DNA of 32,207 bases from Desulfonatronospira sp. (GCA_003551155.1 PUMA01000108.1:1-32207), one strand, 5' to 3'. Positions 14,603 to 24,314 are shown, counted from the first letter of the stretch. Notes: generated by a model not told the origin, from the sequence alone. Made by a program: numbers and translations.

Positions 14603-14643
14603 GAAATAAAAGAGGCCGCACCAGAAATTCAGTGCGGCCTCTT
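14603..14643 (-). terminator. Terminator, mainly for the hsp20 operon
   Basis: A 12-bp perfect stem (AAGAGGCCGCAC at 14610-14621, GTGCGGCCTCTT at 14632-14643) with a 10-nt loop. Read on the minus strand it is followed by TTTATTT, so it best serves the hsp20 operon, whose last gene ends at 14729; on the plus strand the T run is weak. Confidence 0.85.
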
Positions 14644-14728
14644 GCCCGGTTATTTTCGTTAAGGGCATCGTATTCTTTGGAGGTTTCCGACCTCATCGGT
14701 AATTTTCCGGGGGCCGGCCATGATCCGG

Positions 14729-15193
14729 CTAACTTTCAATGGCAATCTTTCTGGCCTTTGCTGTTTCCGCCAGGGGTGCAGTGATGGTCAGAACACCATC
14801 TTTGTATTTGGCCTTGATCTTATCCGGATCCACTTCCCCTCTTAAAGGGATGCTCCTGTAAAAACGTCCGTAGGAAAACTCCCTGTGTACATAGTTTTCC
14901 TGTTCATCCTTATGTTCATGCTTCTTTTCGCCACTCAGGATCAAGGTGTTGTTCTCCACCCGGATATCTATATCCTCGGGAGCTAGTCCAGGTACCTCGG
15001 CCCGAACGACTAATTCATTCTCCTTTTCGCTGACTTCGATTGCCGGAGTGAACTCCCTTCCGGCCTCTTCCATTCCCCAGAAAGGACGCCTCCACATCTC
15101 TTCGAACATATCGACCATATCCATGGGAGCTCTCATGGCGCTGCGCCTTTCTGGTGTGGTAGTCCTCCTGCTGGGCATCATACGGTCCCTCAT
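14729..15193 (-). CDS. Small heat-shock protein, Hsp20 family (third of three)
   Basis: 154 residues: an N-terminal arm rich in Arg and Met (about 1-45), then an alpha-crystallin domain from FTPAIEVSEKENELVVRAEVPGL to VLTITAPLAE, and a short tail. The conserved YKDGVLTITAP (AxxxnGvL-type motif) is present. The C-terminal I-x-I anchor is IAI. I start at the ATG at 15193 with AGGAGG 9 nt upstream. It acts as an ATP-independent holdase that assembles into oligomers. Last gene of a three-hsp20 operon. Confidence 0.92.
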   Translation of the reverse strand: MRDRMMPSRRTTTPERRSAMRAPMDMVDMFEEMWRRPFWGMEEAGREFTPAIEVSEKENELVVRAEVPGLAPEDIDIRVENNTLILSGEKKHEHKDEQENYVHREFSYGRFYRSIPLRGEVDPDKIKAKYKDGVLTITAPLAETAKARKIAIES

Positions 15194-15225
15194 AACCAAT
15201 AACCTCCTTAGTATATACTTTTATC

Positions 15226-15594
15226 TTAGCCCGCCTCGATCTCGATCTTGCGGGGCCTGGCTTTGTCAGCCTTGGGCAGATACAATTCAAGAACGCCGTT
15301 TTTCATGGTCGCCTTGATATTTTCACGATCCACCACATCAGAGATAGTAAAACTTCGCACATATTCGCAGTCTCCAAATTCCATGTGAATATTGCTGGCG
15401 TTTTTCAGTTTGGGAAATTCCGCCTGCGCGGAAATCTCAAGATCCGTATCCTGCAGATTGATATTCAATTGCTCCCTGGCAACGCCCGGCATATCCATAT
15501 AGATATGAAACCCGTCCTCTTTTTCAATAATATCCGTACTAGGAGAGAAACGGGGCAACTTATGAGCTTCCTTCCTCTGTACTTCATTGGCCAT
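15226..15594 (-). CDS. Small heat-shock protein, Hsp20 family (second of three)
   Basis: 122 residues. A short N-terminus (MANEVQRKEAHKLPRFSP) precedes an alpha-crystallin domain (STDIIEKEDGFHIYMDMPGV ... KNGVLELYLPKAD) and an IEIEAG tail that supplies the I-x-I anchor. It starts at 15594 with GGGAGGTGATC upstream. The loop region (NIHMEFGDCEYVRSF) differs clearly from its neighbours and contains a Cys. With so short an N-terminal arm it may form small oligomers or mixed assemblies with the other two; this is inference. Confidence 0.9.
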   Translation of the reverse strand: MANEVQRKEAHKLPRFSPSTDIIEKEDGFHIYMDMPGVAREQLNINLQDTDLEISAQAEFPKLKNASNIHMEFGDCEYVRSFTISDVVDRENIKATMKNGVLELYLPKADKARPRKIEIEAG

Positions 15595-15610
15595 GGTGAT
15601 CACCTCCCTT

Positions 15611-16024
15611 TTATTCCGCCTCAATACTGACTTTCTTGGGCTTGGCTTCTTCAGCTTTGGGAATGATTATCTCAAGTATGCCATCCTTCATCCTGGCCTT
15701 TACTTTATCTGCATCTACAGGAACGTTCAGATTTATAACCCTTTGAAACAGTCCTGCTGGACGCTCCTGTCTATAATAGTTGCCTGTATCATGTTTACGA
15801 TTACCTTTTATTACCAGACTGCCATCTGTTAAGGTTATGTCTACATCTTCAATCTGAATTCCAGGCATTTCAGAATAGATATATATTTTGCCTGTATCTT
15901 CACTGATATTGACAGGAGGATAAGCATGTCTTCTCTGGCTGATCATAGATGGTTTCCACAGCTCATCAAAAAACTTATCCATCTGTCGCGGCACATTGTA
16001 GAAACTGCTCAAATCGATAACCAT
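15611..16024 (-). CDS. Small heat-shock protein, Hsp20 family (first of three)
   Basis: 137 residues: a 40-residue arm (FYNVPRQMDKFFDELWKPS) then the alpha-crystallin domain (PPVNISEDTGKIYIYSEMPGI ... KDGILEIIIPKAE) and a VSIEAE tail. It starts at 16024 with GGAGGTGG 6 nt upstream. The DNA is visibly more A/T-rich than the surrounding genes, which may reflect a separate origin. It is first in the operon, 16 nt from the next gene, and directly downstream of the promoter at 16064-16091. Confidence 0.92.
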   Translation of the reverse strand: MVIDLSSFYNVPRQMDKFFDELWKPSMISQRRHAYPPVNISEDTGKIYIYSEMPGIQIEDVDITLTDGSLVIKGNRKHDTGNYYRQERPAGLFQRVINLNVPVDADKVKARMKDGILEIIIPKAEEAKPKKVSIEAE

Positions 16025-16063
16025 ATTTAACCACCTCCGTTTGCTGGTTTCATATTTATTTTC

Positions 16064-16091
16064 CTAATAAGCAATAAAAATACAGTGTCAA
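16064..16091 (-). promoter_or_regulatory. Promoter of the three-gene hsp20 operon
   Basis: On the minus strand, consensus TTGACA (16086-16091), 16-nt A/T-rich spacer and TATTAG (16064-16069), 40 nt before the first start codon. I see neither a CIRCE repeat nor a sigma32-type CTTGAA/CCCCAT pair, so heat control, if any, is not obvious from this site. Confidence 0.65.
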
Positions 16092-16184
16092 GATACACAT
16101 CGAAAAAGTCCTTTTAGTCACAAGAAGACGCGTGACAGAGGATTACTCCAAGACCAGTGGCAGGCAGAGGACAGAAAAATCAAA

Positions 16185-16216
16185 GAGTTGACAGTGCCAA
16201 CTCAAGACTTTACATC
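16185..16216 (+). promoter_or_regulatory. Palindrome overlapping a TTGACA element
   Basis: GAGTTGACAGTGCCAACTC (16185-16203) is a 19-bp near-perfect palindrome with outer arms GAGTTG/CAACTC. It contains a -35 TTGACA (16188-16193), with a weak -10 TACATC 17 nt on. It looks like a repressed rightward promoter, yet no plus-strand gene follows; the transcript would run antisense to the end of ino1. The rest of the gap 16092-16382 shows no gene. Confidence 0.4.
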
Positions 16217-16382
16217 CATTTTTCATTTTGTTGAGAAAACCTGTCAGGGGAATGGGGAAAAAAACAAGAGATGGACCGTGACGCCGACTTGGGACCTGGA
16301 TTTAAACCGGCCTGCTGAATAAAGGATGAGGACCAGCCACAGACCGGCAATTATAGAAAGGGAAAATCAGAAGAAATGGATT

Positions 16383-17492
16383 TCAGGGTTTGTTTGTCCC
16401 TTTGAGAATAAAGTCTTCAGTAAGCTGATAAGCGGTGTCGTCACAGTACTGTCTGGGCGGATGTTTCATCAGGTATGCTGAGGGGCCGTACAGAGGACCT
16501 CCCTGCCCCCTGTCCAGAGCCAGCTTGCAGCAACGGATGGCATCAATGGCCACCCCGGCGGAGTTGGGGGAATCTTCAACGCTCAGGCGCAGTTCGAGGT
16601 TCATGGGCACATCTCCAAAAAGCCTGCCCTCCATGCGTAGAAAGCAGACCTTATTGTCCTTCTGCCAGGCCACGTAATCGCTGGGGCCTATATGGATATC
16701 ATCCGGATCCAGACGTGCCCCGAGCACGGACTGCACCGACTCGGTCTTGGATTCTTTTTTGGACTTGAGCCTGTTCTGATTGAGCATGTTCAGAAAATCA
16801 GTATTGCCTCCGGTGTTGAGCTGGTATGTCCTCTCCAGCCTGACCCCTCTTTTCTTGAACAGATCACCCAGGGTGCGGTGCACTATGGTCGCTCCCAGCT
16901 GGGCCTTTATATCATCACCAATAATGGGGAGATTCCTGGCTGCGAACCTTTGAGACCACTCGGGGTTGCTGACTATGAACACAGGCATATTGTTGACAAA
17001 AGCTGTTCCGGCTTCCAAAGCACACTGGGCGTAAAACCTGGTGGCCTCCTCAGAACCTACGGGCAGGTAATTGAGCAGCACGTCCGCTCCGCTGGATTTT
17101 AGAAGCTCCACCACCTGATCCATGTCCGGCTCAGGTTCACTGCTCAGGACGAAGGTCTGTGTTTCCGGGTAGCCCTGCAGATGCTCGGAAAAACCGTCCA
17201 GCACCCTGCCCATCTGTACCGTGACCCCCATTTCAGGTATGTCCGGCTCAAATACGGCAGTGCAGTTGGGAGGGGCGAAGATGGCCCTGGATACATCCTG
17301 ACCCACCTTGCGCCTGTCAATATCCAGGGCGGCTGCAATCTGGATATCACCGGGACCGTAGCCCCCGATTTCCCAGTGCATTAGTCCCACCGCATCTGTA
17401 GCGTTCTGATTTTTATAATAATAGATTCCCTGAATCAGGGAGCCGGCACAATTTCCGATCCCCACCACGGCAATCTTGATACTGGGCTGCAC
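16383..17492 (-). CDS. ino1: myo-Inositol-1-phosphate synthase
   Basis: A 369-residue NAD-dependent isomerase turning glucose-6-phosphate into inositol-1-phosphate. The N-terminal Rossmann motif is VVGIGNCAGSLIQG (9-22). Family signatures are present: LLNYLPVGSEEATRFYA, AFVNNMPVFI, GDDIKAQLGATIVHR, LNTGGNTDFLNM, KTESVQSVLG, and SPNSAGVAIDAIRCCKLALDRG near the end. The length is the short prokaryotic type of archaea and actinobacteria, not the ~530-residue eukaryotic type. It starts at GTG (17492) with AAGGAGG 6 nt upstream. The product may feed inositol lipids or compatible solutes such as di-myo-inositol phosphate; no dedicated downstream enzyme is in the window. Confidence 0.93.
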   Translation of the reverse strand: MQPSIKIAVVGIGNCAGSLIQGIYYYKNQNATDAVGLMHWEIGGYGPGDIQIAAALDIDRRKVGQDVSRAIFAPPNCTAVFEPDIPEMGVTVQMGRVLDGFSEHLQGYPETQTFVLSSEPEPDMDQVVELLKSSGADVLLNYLPVGSEEATRFYAQCALEAGTAFVNNMPVFIVSNPEWSQRFAARNLPIIGDDIKAQLGATIVHRTLGDLFKKRGVRLERTYQLNTGGNTDFLNMLNQNRLKSKKESKTESVQSVLGARLDPDDIHIGPSDYVAWQKDNKVCFLRMEGRLFGDVPMNLELRLSVEDSPNSAGVAIDAIRCCKLALDRGQGGPLYGPSAYLMKHPPRQYCDDTAYQLTEDFILKGTNKP

Positions 17493-17754
17493 TTTGGACC
17501 TCCTTGAGCACTATTGTCATTTCATTCCTGAGATATTCTGCACCCCCGGGCCTTTTTCAGCCCTATTCAACTTTCAGCATCTTTTCAAGTCTTGATTCAG
17601 CATAACTTTCGGGAATCCATCAGTTTTATTATGAAAAAACACTGCTCACGGCAAAAGCCTGAAGCCTGTCCGGATATGTTTTTTTCTTCGATCCCTGCAC
17701 CTTGCTGAACACGATCCAGCCTGTGCCGGCGTGGTTTCCTGCAGGCCTGAGAGG
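17493..17754. other. Intergenic gap between metK and ino1
   Basis: No gene or clear terminator. A 9-bp direct repeat CTGCAGGCC (17739-17747 and 17762-17770) straddles the end of metK. No confident promoter for ino1 was found. Confidence 0.4.
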
Positions 17755-18924
17755 TCATATTCTGCAGGCCGTCTTCAGATCATCCACGGCATCAGTCTTT
17801 TCCCAGGTGAAATCAATGTGTTCCCGGCCAAAATGTCCATAGCATGCAGTCTTCTTATAGATTGGACGAAGCAGGTTCAGCAGTTTGATTATATGATAGG
17901 GCCGCAGGTCAAAGACCTCGCGCACGGCTGCTGACAGAACTTCATCAGGCACCCGGCCGGTACCCCATGAAGTGACCAGAGTGGAAATCGGCTCAGCCAC
18001 CCCTATGGCATAGGCCAGCTGCACCTCGCAGCACTCGGCCAGATCTGCAGCCACAATGTTTTTTGCTATATACCGGGCCATGTAAGTAGCTGAGCGATCC
18101 ACTTTAGAAGGATCCTTTCCGGAAAAGGCCCCGCCGCCGTGATTGCCCATACCTCCATAAGTATCCTGGATAATCTTGCGCCCGGTCAGCCCGCAATCCG
18201 CCCTGGGTCCGCCAACAACGAATCTGGAGGTTGTATTGATGAAGACTCTGGTATTCTTGTCCACCATTTCCGGAGGGAGAGTATGAAATACAACTTCCTC
18301 CCTCACAGCTTCCACCAGGTCTTCGTAGGAAATATCCTCATTGTGCTGACAGGCGATAACAACATAGTCTATCCGGGAAGGTCTGCCGTCGATATAGTGG
18401 ACACTGACCTCGGTCTTGCCGTCGGGGCGCAGGAAGTCGAGTATGTTCTTCTTGCGAACGTAAGCCAGCCTCCTGGAAAGCCTGTGGGCATAATACACCG
18501 GGGCAGGCATCAGCGGAGGTGTCTCCCGGACCGCAAATCCGAACATCATTCCCTGGTCTCCGGCGCCCTGCTCTTCTTCGGACCTGCGGTCCACTCCCAT
18601 GGCAATATCCGGAGACTGCTTGTCAATGGAGGATAAAACAGCACACGTTTCCCAGTCAAAACCCATTTCAGAGCTGTTGTAGCCGATCTCCCGGACAGTC
18701 TCCCGGACAATCTCCGGCAGGTCTGCATAAGCGCTGGTGGTTATTTCTCCGGCAATGAACGCCAGCCCGGTGGTTACCAGGGTCTCGCACGCAACCCTGG
18801 CCTTGGGATCCTGGAAGAGGATAGCATCAAGGACCGCATCAGAAATAAGGTCCGCCACCTTGTCCGGGTGACCTTCAGTAACTGATTCTGAAGTGAACAC
18901 ATAATTTTTATTGGAAATGATCAT
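17755..18924 (-). CDS. metK: S-adenosylmethionine synthetase
   Basis: 389 residues, making S-adenosylmethionine from methionine and ATP with release of Pi and PPi. The diagnostic motifs are GHPDK (18-22), [10 protein letters not shown] (120-129) and the P-loop-like [16 protein letters not shown] (263-278). It starts within the stop of the upstream DUF502 gene (4-nt ATGA overlap), so it is the last member of the panC-panD-DUF502-metK operon. No SAM riboswitch is possible directly upstream, because the preceding DNA is coding. Confidence 0.97.
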   Translation of the reverse strand: MIISNKNYVFTSESVTEGHPDKVADLISDAVLDAILFQDPKARVACETLVTTGLAFIAGEITTSAYADLPEIVRETVREIGYNSSEMGFDWETCAVLSSIDKQSPDIAMGVDRRSEEEQGAGDQGMMFGFAVRETPPLMPAPVYYAHRLSRRLAYVRKKNILDFLRPDGKTEVSVHYIDGRPSRIDYVVIACQHNEDISYEDLVEAVREEVVFHTLPPEMVDKNTRVFINTTSRFVVGGPRADCGLTGRKIIQDTYGGMGNHGGGAFSGKDPSKVDRSATYMARYIAKNIVAADLAECCEVQLAYAIGVAEPISTLVTSWGTGRVPDEVLSAAVREVFDLRPYHIIKLLNLLRPIYKKTACYGHFGREHIDFTWEKTDAVDDLKTACRI

Positions 18925-19583
18925 GCTCTCTCCTGTTCCCCTTTTTTCACCGGAGTGAGAATACCTCCGGACATAAGAAGTTTAAAGGACTCCTCCACGC
19001 TCATATCCAGAGGAATGGTCTCATCTTCGGGAACCATAAGGTAAAATCCGGAGGTTGGATTGGGCGTTGTGGGCACATAGACATTGATCATCTTTCTTTT
19101 GGTTTTCTCCTGCAGCTCGCCTACAGCCACCCCGGTCACATAAGCCAGAGCATATATATTTTCTTTAGGATATTCAATAAGCACAACCCGCTTGAAGTCC
19201 CGGGAGGTCCCCCTGGCTATGGTGTCTATAAGCTGTTTAACAGCAGTATATATCTTGTTCACAATGGGAATTTGCTCAATGACCTTCTCCCACAGAAGCA
19301 CCAGCTTCCTGCCCAGATAGTTGCGGACGAACACACCGGAAAAGATCAACAGCAGAACCAGGAGGATAAGCCCCAGACCAGGGACTGGAAAGGGCAAAAA
19401 ATTCTCAGGGCGGAATCTGGGGGGAATGATCAGAAGAATCTGGTCTATCCAGCCGATGGTGATCTTCAGGATCAGGAATGTGGCTACTATGGGAGCCAGA
19501 AACAGCAGTCCGGCCAGGATATTGACCTTCAAGAACCTGCGCATTCGCCCGAAAAGGCTCAGCTTTTCCCTGCGGTCATCCAT
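18921..19583 (-). CDS. DUF502 family membrane protein
   Basis: 220 residues, with two strong transmembrane segments (about 23-45 and 68-88, the second followed by [14 protein letters not shown]). A conserved soluble C-terminal part follows ([23 protein letters not shown], then [38 protein letters not shown]). These are hallmarks of the DUF502 family; the molecular function is unknown. The start at 19583 is supported by AAGGAGC 6 nt upstream, inside the panD coding sequence, and gives an 8-nt overlap with panD. It overlaps metK by 4 nt. Confidence 0.88.
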   Translation of the reverse strand: MDDRREKLSLFGRMRRFLKVNILAGLLFLAPIVATFLILKITIGWIDQILLIIPPRFRPENFLPFPVPGLGLILLVLLLIFSGVFVRNYLGRKLVLLWEKVIEQIPIVNKIYTAVKQLIDTIARGTSRDFKRVVLIEYPKENIYALAYVTGVAVGELQEKTKRKMINVYVPTTPNPTSGFYLMVPEDETIPLDMSVEESFKLLMSGGILTPVKKGEQERA

Positions 19584-19935
19584 GAAAAAGCTCCTTGATT
19601 TTGTTGTCCTGGTCAACAAGGATCACCACAGGCCTGTGTCCGGACCATTCTTTCTCATTGAGAACACTATAGGCTGCAATGATAACTTTTTGATCCGGTT
19701 TTCCCTTGTGGGCAGCAGCTCCGTTGAGACGAACCTCTCCCTGGCTGCCAGGGATGGCATATGTGGTCAGCCTTTCACCATTGTCAAGATTGTATACATC
19801 CACCTGTTCAAAAGGCAGAATGCCCGAGACCTCGAGCAGATGAGGACAGACCGAAATACTGCCCTCATAGTCAAGATTCGTGCCGGTGATTGTGGCCCGA
19901 TGGATTTTGGCCTGTAAAAAAGTTCGCAGGGGCAT
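19576..19935 (-). CDS. panD: Aspartate 1-decarboxylase proenzyme
   Basis: 119 residues. It decarboxylates aspartate to beta-alanine for pantothenate, using a pyruvoyl group made by self-cleavage between Gly25 and Ser26 in the motif LDYEGS. Other family segments: MPLRTFLQAKIHRATIT, YNLDNGERLTTYAIPG and VRLNGAAAHKGKPDQKVIIAAY. It is downstream of panC (the next step) and overlaps the DUF502 gene. Confidence 0.96.
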   Translation of the reverse strand: MPLRTFLQAKIHRATITGTNLDYEGSISVCPHLLEVSGILPFEQVDVYNLDNGERLTTYAIPGSQGEVRLNGAAAHKGKPDQKVIIAAYSVLNEKEWSGHRPVVILVDQDNKIKELFHG

Positions 19936-19988
19936 GATCTTAGAGTCATAAGATTAAGAATTAAACCCTGGAGTCCACCCCGGGGCTA

Positions 19989-20012
19989 GGGCATGAAACC
20001 ATTTACATGCCC
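19989..20012 (-). promoter_or_regulatory. Hairpin between panC and panD
   Basis: GGGCATG (19989-19995) and CATGCCC (20006-20012) form a 7-bp stem with a 10-nt loop in the 86-nt panC-panD spacer. There is no T run, so it is more likely an mRNA stability or processing element than a terminator. Confidence 0.4.
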
Positions 20013-20021
20013 GGTCTACTG

Positions 20022-20894
20022 TCAACTGATAACACCCTCTTGCAGCAGTATGTTGTCAATAAGCCGGGCTTTGCCCAGCTTAAGTGCTGCCACTGCCAGC
20101 GATCCGGGACGGACTGGATCAGTGGGTTCAAGGGTTTGTGCATCAACTATCCTGACGTATTCAACAGCGGCCAGAGGAAGATTTTCCCGGTAATACTCCC
20201 TGAGCAGATTCTCCAGCTCTTCCCGACCGGTTTTCCCGGCCAGAAACTCTTCCCGGATTTGCTTCAGGCCCTGGAATACATGAGAAGCTGCTTTTCTTTC
20301 CTCAGGACTCAGATAGGCATTACGCGAACTCATGGCCAGGCCGTCCTGTTCCCGGAGAGTCGGCCTGCCCACAACCTGAACCGGAATATTCAGGTCACGG
20401 GCCATCCTGCGGATAATGACCAGCTGCTGCCAGTCCTTCTGTCCGAACACAGCCAGATGCGGGCAGAGCAGGTTGAACATCTTGCAGACTATGGTGGCTA
20501 CCCCTCGAAAATGACCCGGCCGGAACCTGCCGCAAAGCGCGCTGGAAAGTCCCTCCACCTCAACCCATGTGGCATACCCGGGGGGATAAAGATCTTCTGC
20601 CTCGGGAGTGAACAGAATATCCACACCCGCTTTGCCTGCTTTCTGCACATCCCGTTCCAGGTCCCTGGGGTAGCGCGCCAGGTCTTCACCGGGTCCGAAC
20701 TGGGCCGGGTTTACAAACAGGGAAACCACCAGCAGGTCACTGTGTTTTCTGGCCCAGTGCATAAGGCTTTCATGACCGGCATGCAAAAACCCCATCGTAG
20801 GAACCAGGGCCAGCTTCCTTCCGGACCCCCTGACCTCCAGGCAGCTTTTCTGAGCTTGAGTGCAGGAAGATATTATCTGCATACCCATACCCAT
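20022..20894 (-). CDS. panC: Pantoate--beta-alanine ligase (pantothenate synthetase)
   Basis: 290 residues, joining pantoate and beta-alanine with ATP. The HxGH motif is His38-His41 in VPTMGFLHAGHESLM; FVNPAQFGPGEDLARYPRD, GHFRGVATIV, FGQKDWQQLVIIRRM and DGLAMSSRNAYLS (the KMSKS-like loop) follow. The start is ambiguous: three ATGs occur at 20894, 20888 and 20882, none with a strong ribosome-binding site. First gene of panC-panD-DUF502-metK, divergent from the Fe-S protein gene. Confidence 0.95.
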   Translation of the reverse strand: MGMGMQIISSCTQAQKSCLEVRGSGRKLALVPTMGFLHAGHESLMHWARKHSDLLVVSLFVNPAQFGPGEDLARYPRDLERDVQKAGKAGVDILFTPEAEDLYPPGYATWVEVEGLSSALCGRFRPGHFRGVATIVCKMFNLLCPHLAVFGQKDWQQLVIIRRMARDLNIPVQVVGRPTLREQDGLAMSSRNAYLSPEERKAASHVFQGLKQIREEFLAGKTGREELENLLREYYRENLPLAAVEYVRIVDAQTLEPTDPVRPGSLAVAALKLGKARLIDNILLQEGVIS

Positions 20895-21004
20895 TGATCA
20901 TCCGGCCTGAGCCTGTTAGCTTATTTCACTATCCAATTAAAATTAGCGTAAATGATGCTGATTGTCCATCCCGGCCCGGAGAAACAAAATGTCTTGAGGA
21001 AAAC

Positions 21005-22135
21005 ATGATGTCATACCGGTCTGCCTGGAATGATTTTCCCCAGTGCATTCTCTGCGGCAGATGCCTGGAGGTCTGCCCTCTTTTCAAGCTCACCGCTCAG
21101 GAGGAAATCAGTCCCCGGGGCAAGGCTTTTCTGCTTCAGAACATGTCCCTGCATGACATTCGGACCAGGGATGCATCCAGACTGGCCAGTCTTTGCACAG
21201 GCTGCGCCAGATGTGTATCCGTCTGCCCGCAAAAAATCAATCTGCCCCTGCGTATTTCCACACTCAAGGCTGCGCACCCCCTCTGGAAAGACTGGATCTG
21301 GTCCAGGCTGATCCTGAACAGGACCTTTTTTCTGCCTCTGCTCAGACTGGGAGGGCATCTGCTGCCCGGGTCAAACCCGCTGGCAAAGACTTTTGCAGCT
21401 TTTTCTTCAAAAGGTACTGCACCATTATTCAAGCTCAGGAACACCCCGAAACTCAAGCCTGAAAAGTCAGTGCTCTTTCCCGGGTGCATGGGAAAATATC
21501 TGCGTCCCCATCTGGAGCAGAAGGCTCACAGTATGCTCTCCAGCCTGGGGCTTGACCTTCTGCCTACACCAGGCTGGCAGTGCTGCGGGTTTCCTCTTGG
21601 CCAGGCAGGTCTTCTGGGCCATGATGCCCTCTGCATGCAGACCAATCTGAAAATCTGGAAAGACATGGGCCGACCCAGTGTATATGTATTCTGCGCTACC
21701 TGCCTGCACGGTCTCACCAGCAGACAGGACCTTGGAGGAGAGACGCTTGACCTGAAACACTTTGTCCGCAGTGTCGTCTCCATATCAGAAATGATTCCCG
21801 GCCTGAATCTGGAAAAAGTGTCTGGAGCGGAAAAACCGGACCTGATCTGGCACCAGCCATGTCACGGTCCGGCAGATACCGGCCGGCTGCTTCAGGATGC
21901 ATTGTTCATACATGGACTGTCCCTGGCTGTGCATCAAGATCATTGTTGCGGACTTGGCGGTGCATTCCGTCTCCAGAGTCCCAAGCTCAGTCTTAGGGTG
22001 GCCCGGAGTCTATGGCAAAGTATTGCCCCGCACCAGGACAGCCTGTGCCTGACAGACTGTGCAGGGTGCATTGTTCAGCTGTGCTCCACCCGTCCTTCGG
22101 GAGTGCGCGTATCCCACTGGCTGGAATTGATTTGA
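21005..22135 (+). CDS. GlcF/LutA-like (Fe-S)-binding protein with two CCG domains
   Basis: A 376-residue electron-transfer subunit. Two 4Fe-4S ferredoxin clusters: Cys14/17/20/24 and Cys64/67/70/74. Two CCG domains follow: Cys161, Cys193-Cys194-Gly, Cys230, Cys233 and Cys286, Cys314-Cys315-Gly, Cys352, Cys355. This architecture is that of the iron-sulfur subunit of glycolate or lactate oxidases (GlcF, LutA/LldE) and of HdrD-like proteins. The start at 21005 follows GAGGAAAAC; the frame is open upstream but overlaps panC. No FAD-linked oxidase partner lies nearby, so substrate and partner are unknown. Confidence 0.85.
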   Translation: MMSYRSAWNDFPQCILCGRCLEVCPLFKLTAQEEISPRGKAFLLQNMSLHDIRTRDASRLASLCTGCARCVSVCPQKINLPLRISTLKAAHPLWKDWIWSRLILNRTFFLPLLRLGGHLLPGSNPLAKTFAAFSSKGTAPLFKLRNTPKLKPEKSVLFPGCMGKYLRPHLEQKAHSMLSSLGLDLLPTPGWQCCGFPLGQAGLLGHDALCMQTNLKIWKDMGRPSVYVFCATCLHGLTSRQDLGGETLDLKHFVRSVVSISEMIPGLNLEKVSGAEKPDLIWHQPCHGPADTGRLLQDALFIHGLSLAVHQDHCCGLGGAFRLQSPKLSLRVARSLWQSIAPHQDSLCLTDCAGCIVQLCSTRPSGVRVSHWLELI

Positions 22136-22160
22136 CTTCACGGACGGTAATTTATATTCA
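22132..22160 (+). promoter_or_regulatory. Promoter for coaX-eno
   Basis: TTGACT (22132-22137), 17-nt spacer, TATTCA (22155-22160). The -35 overlaps the stop codon of the upstream gene. Confidence 0.55.
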
Positions 22161-22220
22161 GACCGGAAGACACTGCAGTTTGCCCTGACAATCCGTCAAT
22201 CCTCCAGAGGACGAACAGTT

Positions 22221-23021
22221 TTGCCTGAAACCTTCTGTCTGTTCATAGATGTTGGCAACACCAACATCAAATTTGCCCTCGCCGGTTCCCGGGGACTCAG
22301 GCCGGGGCTGGAACTGCCTACTGATACAAAGGAGACAGCAGACTCCCTGGGTCTGAAGATTCTTGATTATCTGCGCCTGGAAAATAAATCCTCCAGGGAA
22401 GTTGCCAGCTGGCTGATGGCCTCGGTGGTTCCAGTGCTCAACCCAAAAATAGTTCAGGCGGGGATCAGATTCTGCAGGGCGGATGTATATCATGTGCCCG
22501 GAGATCTGCCTGTCAGCCTCAACAATCAGTACCTGAATCCTCAGGAAGTAGGGGCAGACCGTCTGGTCACCGCTTTGGGGGCACGCAGGACCTTTCCCCA
22601 GCAGGGCCTTGTGATTGTTGATTTCGGGACAGCCACCACTTTTGACTGTGTAGTGGAAAATGACTATATTGGCGGCCTGATTTGTCCGGGGATTTATTCT
22701 TCCATGCAGGCCCTGAGCACGAGAACAGCAAAACTGCCCTGGTTCAATCTGGAAGAGGCAGGAGACAACCTGGAAATCGGGCGCAGCACTGCTCAAAGCC
22801 TTGCACAGGGGACCAGGTTCGGTTTTGCCGCCATGGTCGAAGGGTTGCTGTCCAGGCTGAAACACATGATGCCCCAGGAAACCCTTGTAGTGGCTACGGG
22901 AGGGGTTGCCGAAATCATGGCCCCGGCCTGTCCGGGAATTGACGAAGTTCAATTGGACCTGCTCATGCAGGGCCTTATGTTTACCGCTAAAGAACATGCA
23001 ATCTTCAACCACAAGGAGTAA
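22221..23021 (+). CDS. coaX: Type III pantothenate kinase
   Basis: 266 residues, phosphorylating pantothenate in the first step of CoA synthesis; CoaX enzymes are feedback-insensitive and need a monovalent cation. ASKHA-fold motifs: the phosphate loop FIDVGNTNIKFAL (Asp10), NPQEVGADRLV, VIVDFGTATTFDCV and GGLICPG. It starts at TTG (22221) with AGAGGACG about 10 nt upstream. Together with panC and panD nearby it gives a pantothenate/CoA neighbourhood. It ends 3 nt before eno. Confidence 0.94.
   Translation: MPETFCLFIDVGNTNIKFALAGSRGLRPGLELPTDTKETADSLGLKILDYLRLENKSSREVASWLMASVVPVLNPKIVQAGIRFCRADVYHVPGDLPVSLNNQYLNPQEVGADRLVTALGARRTFPQQGLVIVDFGTATTFDCVVENDYIGGLICPGIYSSMQALSTRTAKLPWFNLEEAGDNLEIGRSTAQSLAQGTRFGFAAMVEGLLSRLKHMMPQETLVVATGGVAEIMAPACPGIDEVQLDLLMQGLMFTAKEHAIFNHKE

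Positions 23022-24314
<1,293 letters not shown>

Noticed and set aside
16025-16140. CIRCE or sigma32 element ahead of the hsp20 genes
   Set aside because: Looked for TTAGCACTC/GAGTGCTAA and CTTGAA/CCCCAT; neither is present.
16184-16203. TTGGCAC on the minus strand as a sigma54 site for the hsp20 operon
   Set aside because: No -12 GC at the correct distance; the sequence is better explained by the palindrome and the TTGACA on the other strand.
20007-20897. 296-codon open frame antisense to panC
   Set aside because: PanC carries all catalytic motifs; this frame is a shadow.
22158-23012. 284-codon open frame antisense to coaX
   Set aside because: Shadow of a well-supported pantothenate kinase gene.
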